Source of the DNA: Oscillospiraceae bacterium
Lineage (GTDB): Bacteria > Bacillota_A > Clostridia > Oscillospirales > CAG-272
NCBI GenBank assembly: GCA_015064425.1
Contig: SVSF01000082.1
Span: forward strand, 1-8,010
DNA length: 8,010 nt
Reading direction: 5' to 3'
Shown here: one piece after another, positions 7,571 through 8,010 of the stretch
Position numbering within the stretch: position 1 is the stretch's first letter
Layout: the number at the start of each line of letters is the position of its first letter
The notes under the pieces: generated by a model
The model's input: only the letters and a program-made list of their open reading frames with translations
Databases searched by the model: none
What the model was told of the DNA's origin: nothing
Program-made: the position numbers and the translations under genes

Positions 7571-8010
7571 ATGAAGTACGAATATTCAAGCATTGACTCA
7601 AAGTGGCAAAAAGTATGGGACGAAAAAGATGCGTTCCATGCGGAAAACGATTATTCTAAGCCCAAATATTTTGCATTGGTAGAATTTCCTTATCCTTCGG
7701 GGCAAGGACTCCACGTAGGACATCCCCGTCCTTATACCGCTCTTGATATCATATCAAGAAAGAAGAGGATGCAGGGCTTTAACGTGCTCTTCCCTATGGG
7801 ATGGGACGCGTTCGGTCTTCCTACAGAAAACTATGCAATAAAGAACCACATACATCCTTCAATAGTAACGGAAAAAAACATAGCACGTTTCAAATCCCAG
7901 CTTAAGGCTCTTGGACTTTCCTTTGACTGGAAAAGAGAAATAGACACAACAGATCCCGACTATTTCAAGTGGACTCAGTGGATATTCCTTCAGCTTTTTA
8001 AAAATGGACT
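7571..8010 (+). CDS. leuS: Leucyl-tRNA synthetase (3' end cut off by window)
   Basis: LeuS charges tRNA-Leu with leucine in the cytoplasm. Only the first 146 of an expected ~800 or more residues are present. They cover the start of the class I Rossmann fold: [18 protein letters not shown] (39-56) with the HIGH signature as HVGH (48-51), [20 protein letters not shown] (65-84), then TENYAIKN (85-92), [13 protein letters not shown] (117-129) and the [11 protein letters not shown] stretch. These are diagnostic for LeuS over IleS or ValS. The signature loop has the GQGLHVGHP form rather than the E. coli SGxLHMGHVRNYT form. The start ATG at 7571 follows a GGAG site (7557-7560) ten bases upstream. 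It lies 23 bases after rsfS, probably in the same transcript. The KMSKS motif and editing domain lie beyond the window. Confidence 0.95.
   Translation, partial: MKYEYSSIDSKWQKVWDEKDAFHAENDYSKPKYFALVEFPYPSGQGLHVGHPRPYTALDIISRKKRMQGFNVLFPMGWDAFGLPTENYAIKNHIHPSIVTEKNIARFKSQLKALGLSFDWKREIDTTDPDYFKWTQWIFLQLFKNG

Noticed and set aside
2..8010. A novel defence, mobile or secondary-metabolism system
   Set aside because: Every open frame of weight belongs to a known housekeeping family, and there are no repeats, recombinase genes or composition breaks that I can see by eye.

Overview
This window is a dense, one-direction block of bacterial housekeeping genes. All eight genes lie on the + strand, and two of them are cut by the window edges. 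The gene set is a C-terminal SMC, a short FtsY without a long acidic N-terminal domain, NadD, YqeK, an LCP protein, RsfS and LeuS. Together with moderate-to-low GC, good Shine-Dalgarno sites and heavy use of CTT/ATA/AGA codons, this suggests a Firmicute, most likely a Clostridia member of the gut Ruminococcaceae/Oscillospirales sort. The phylum-level call is reasonably firm; the family-level call is a guess from protein flavour.

Layout: bases 2-3082 hold smc without its first ~160 codons. ftsY follows (3079-3984, ATGA overlap), then the XTP/dITP pyrophosphatase gene rdgB (about 3998-4606), nadD (4599-5222, 8-base overlap) and yqeK (5225-5827, TTG start). After a 49-base gap with two small inverted repeats comes an LCP-family envelope gene (5877-7154), then rsfS (7167-7547) and the first 146 codons of leuS (7571-8010). 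The only gaps are 13, 2, 49, 12 and 23 bases. I see no intrinsic terminator, convincing promoter, tRNA, rRNA, CRISPR array or mobile element.

How the genes fit together: smc-ftsY belongs to a conserved Firmicute chromosome-organisation/protein-targeting cluster, often headed by rnc. nadD-yqeK-(LCP)-rsfS-leuS is a second well-known conserved cluster covering NAD synthesis, Ap4A removal, cell-wall polymer attachment, ribosome silencing and leucyl-tRNA synthesis. Here rdgB joins the two into what looks like one long transcription unit. RdgB, NadD and YqeK all act on nucleotide phosphate bonds.

I looked for a novel system and did not find one. The second-look items are modest: the joining of the two clusters, the hairpins before the LCP ribosome-binding site, and small departures from usual motifs in LCP, NadD and LeuS.
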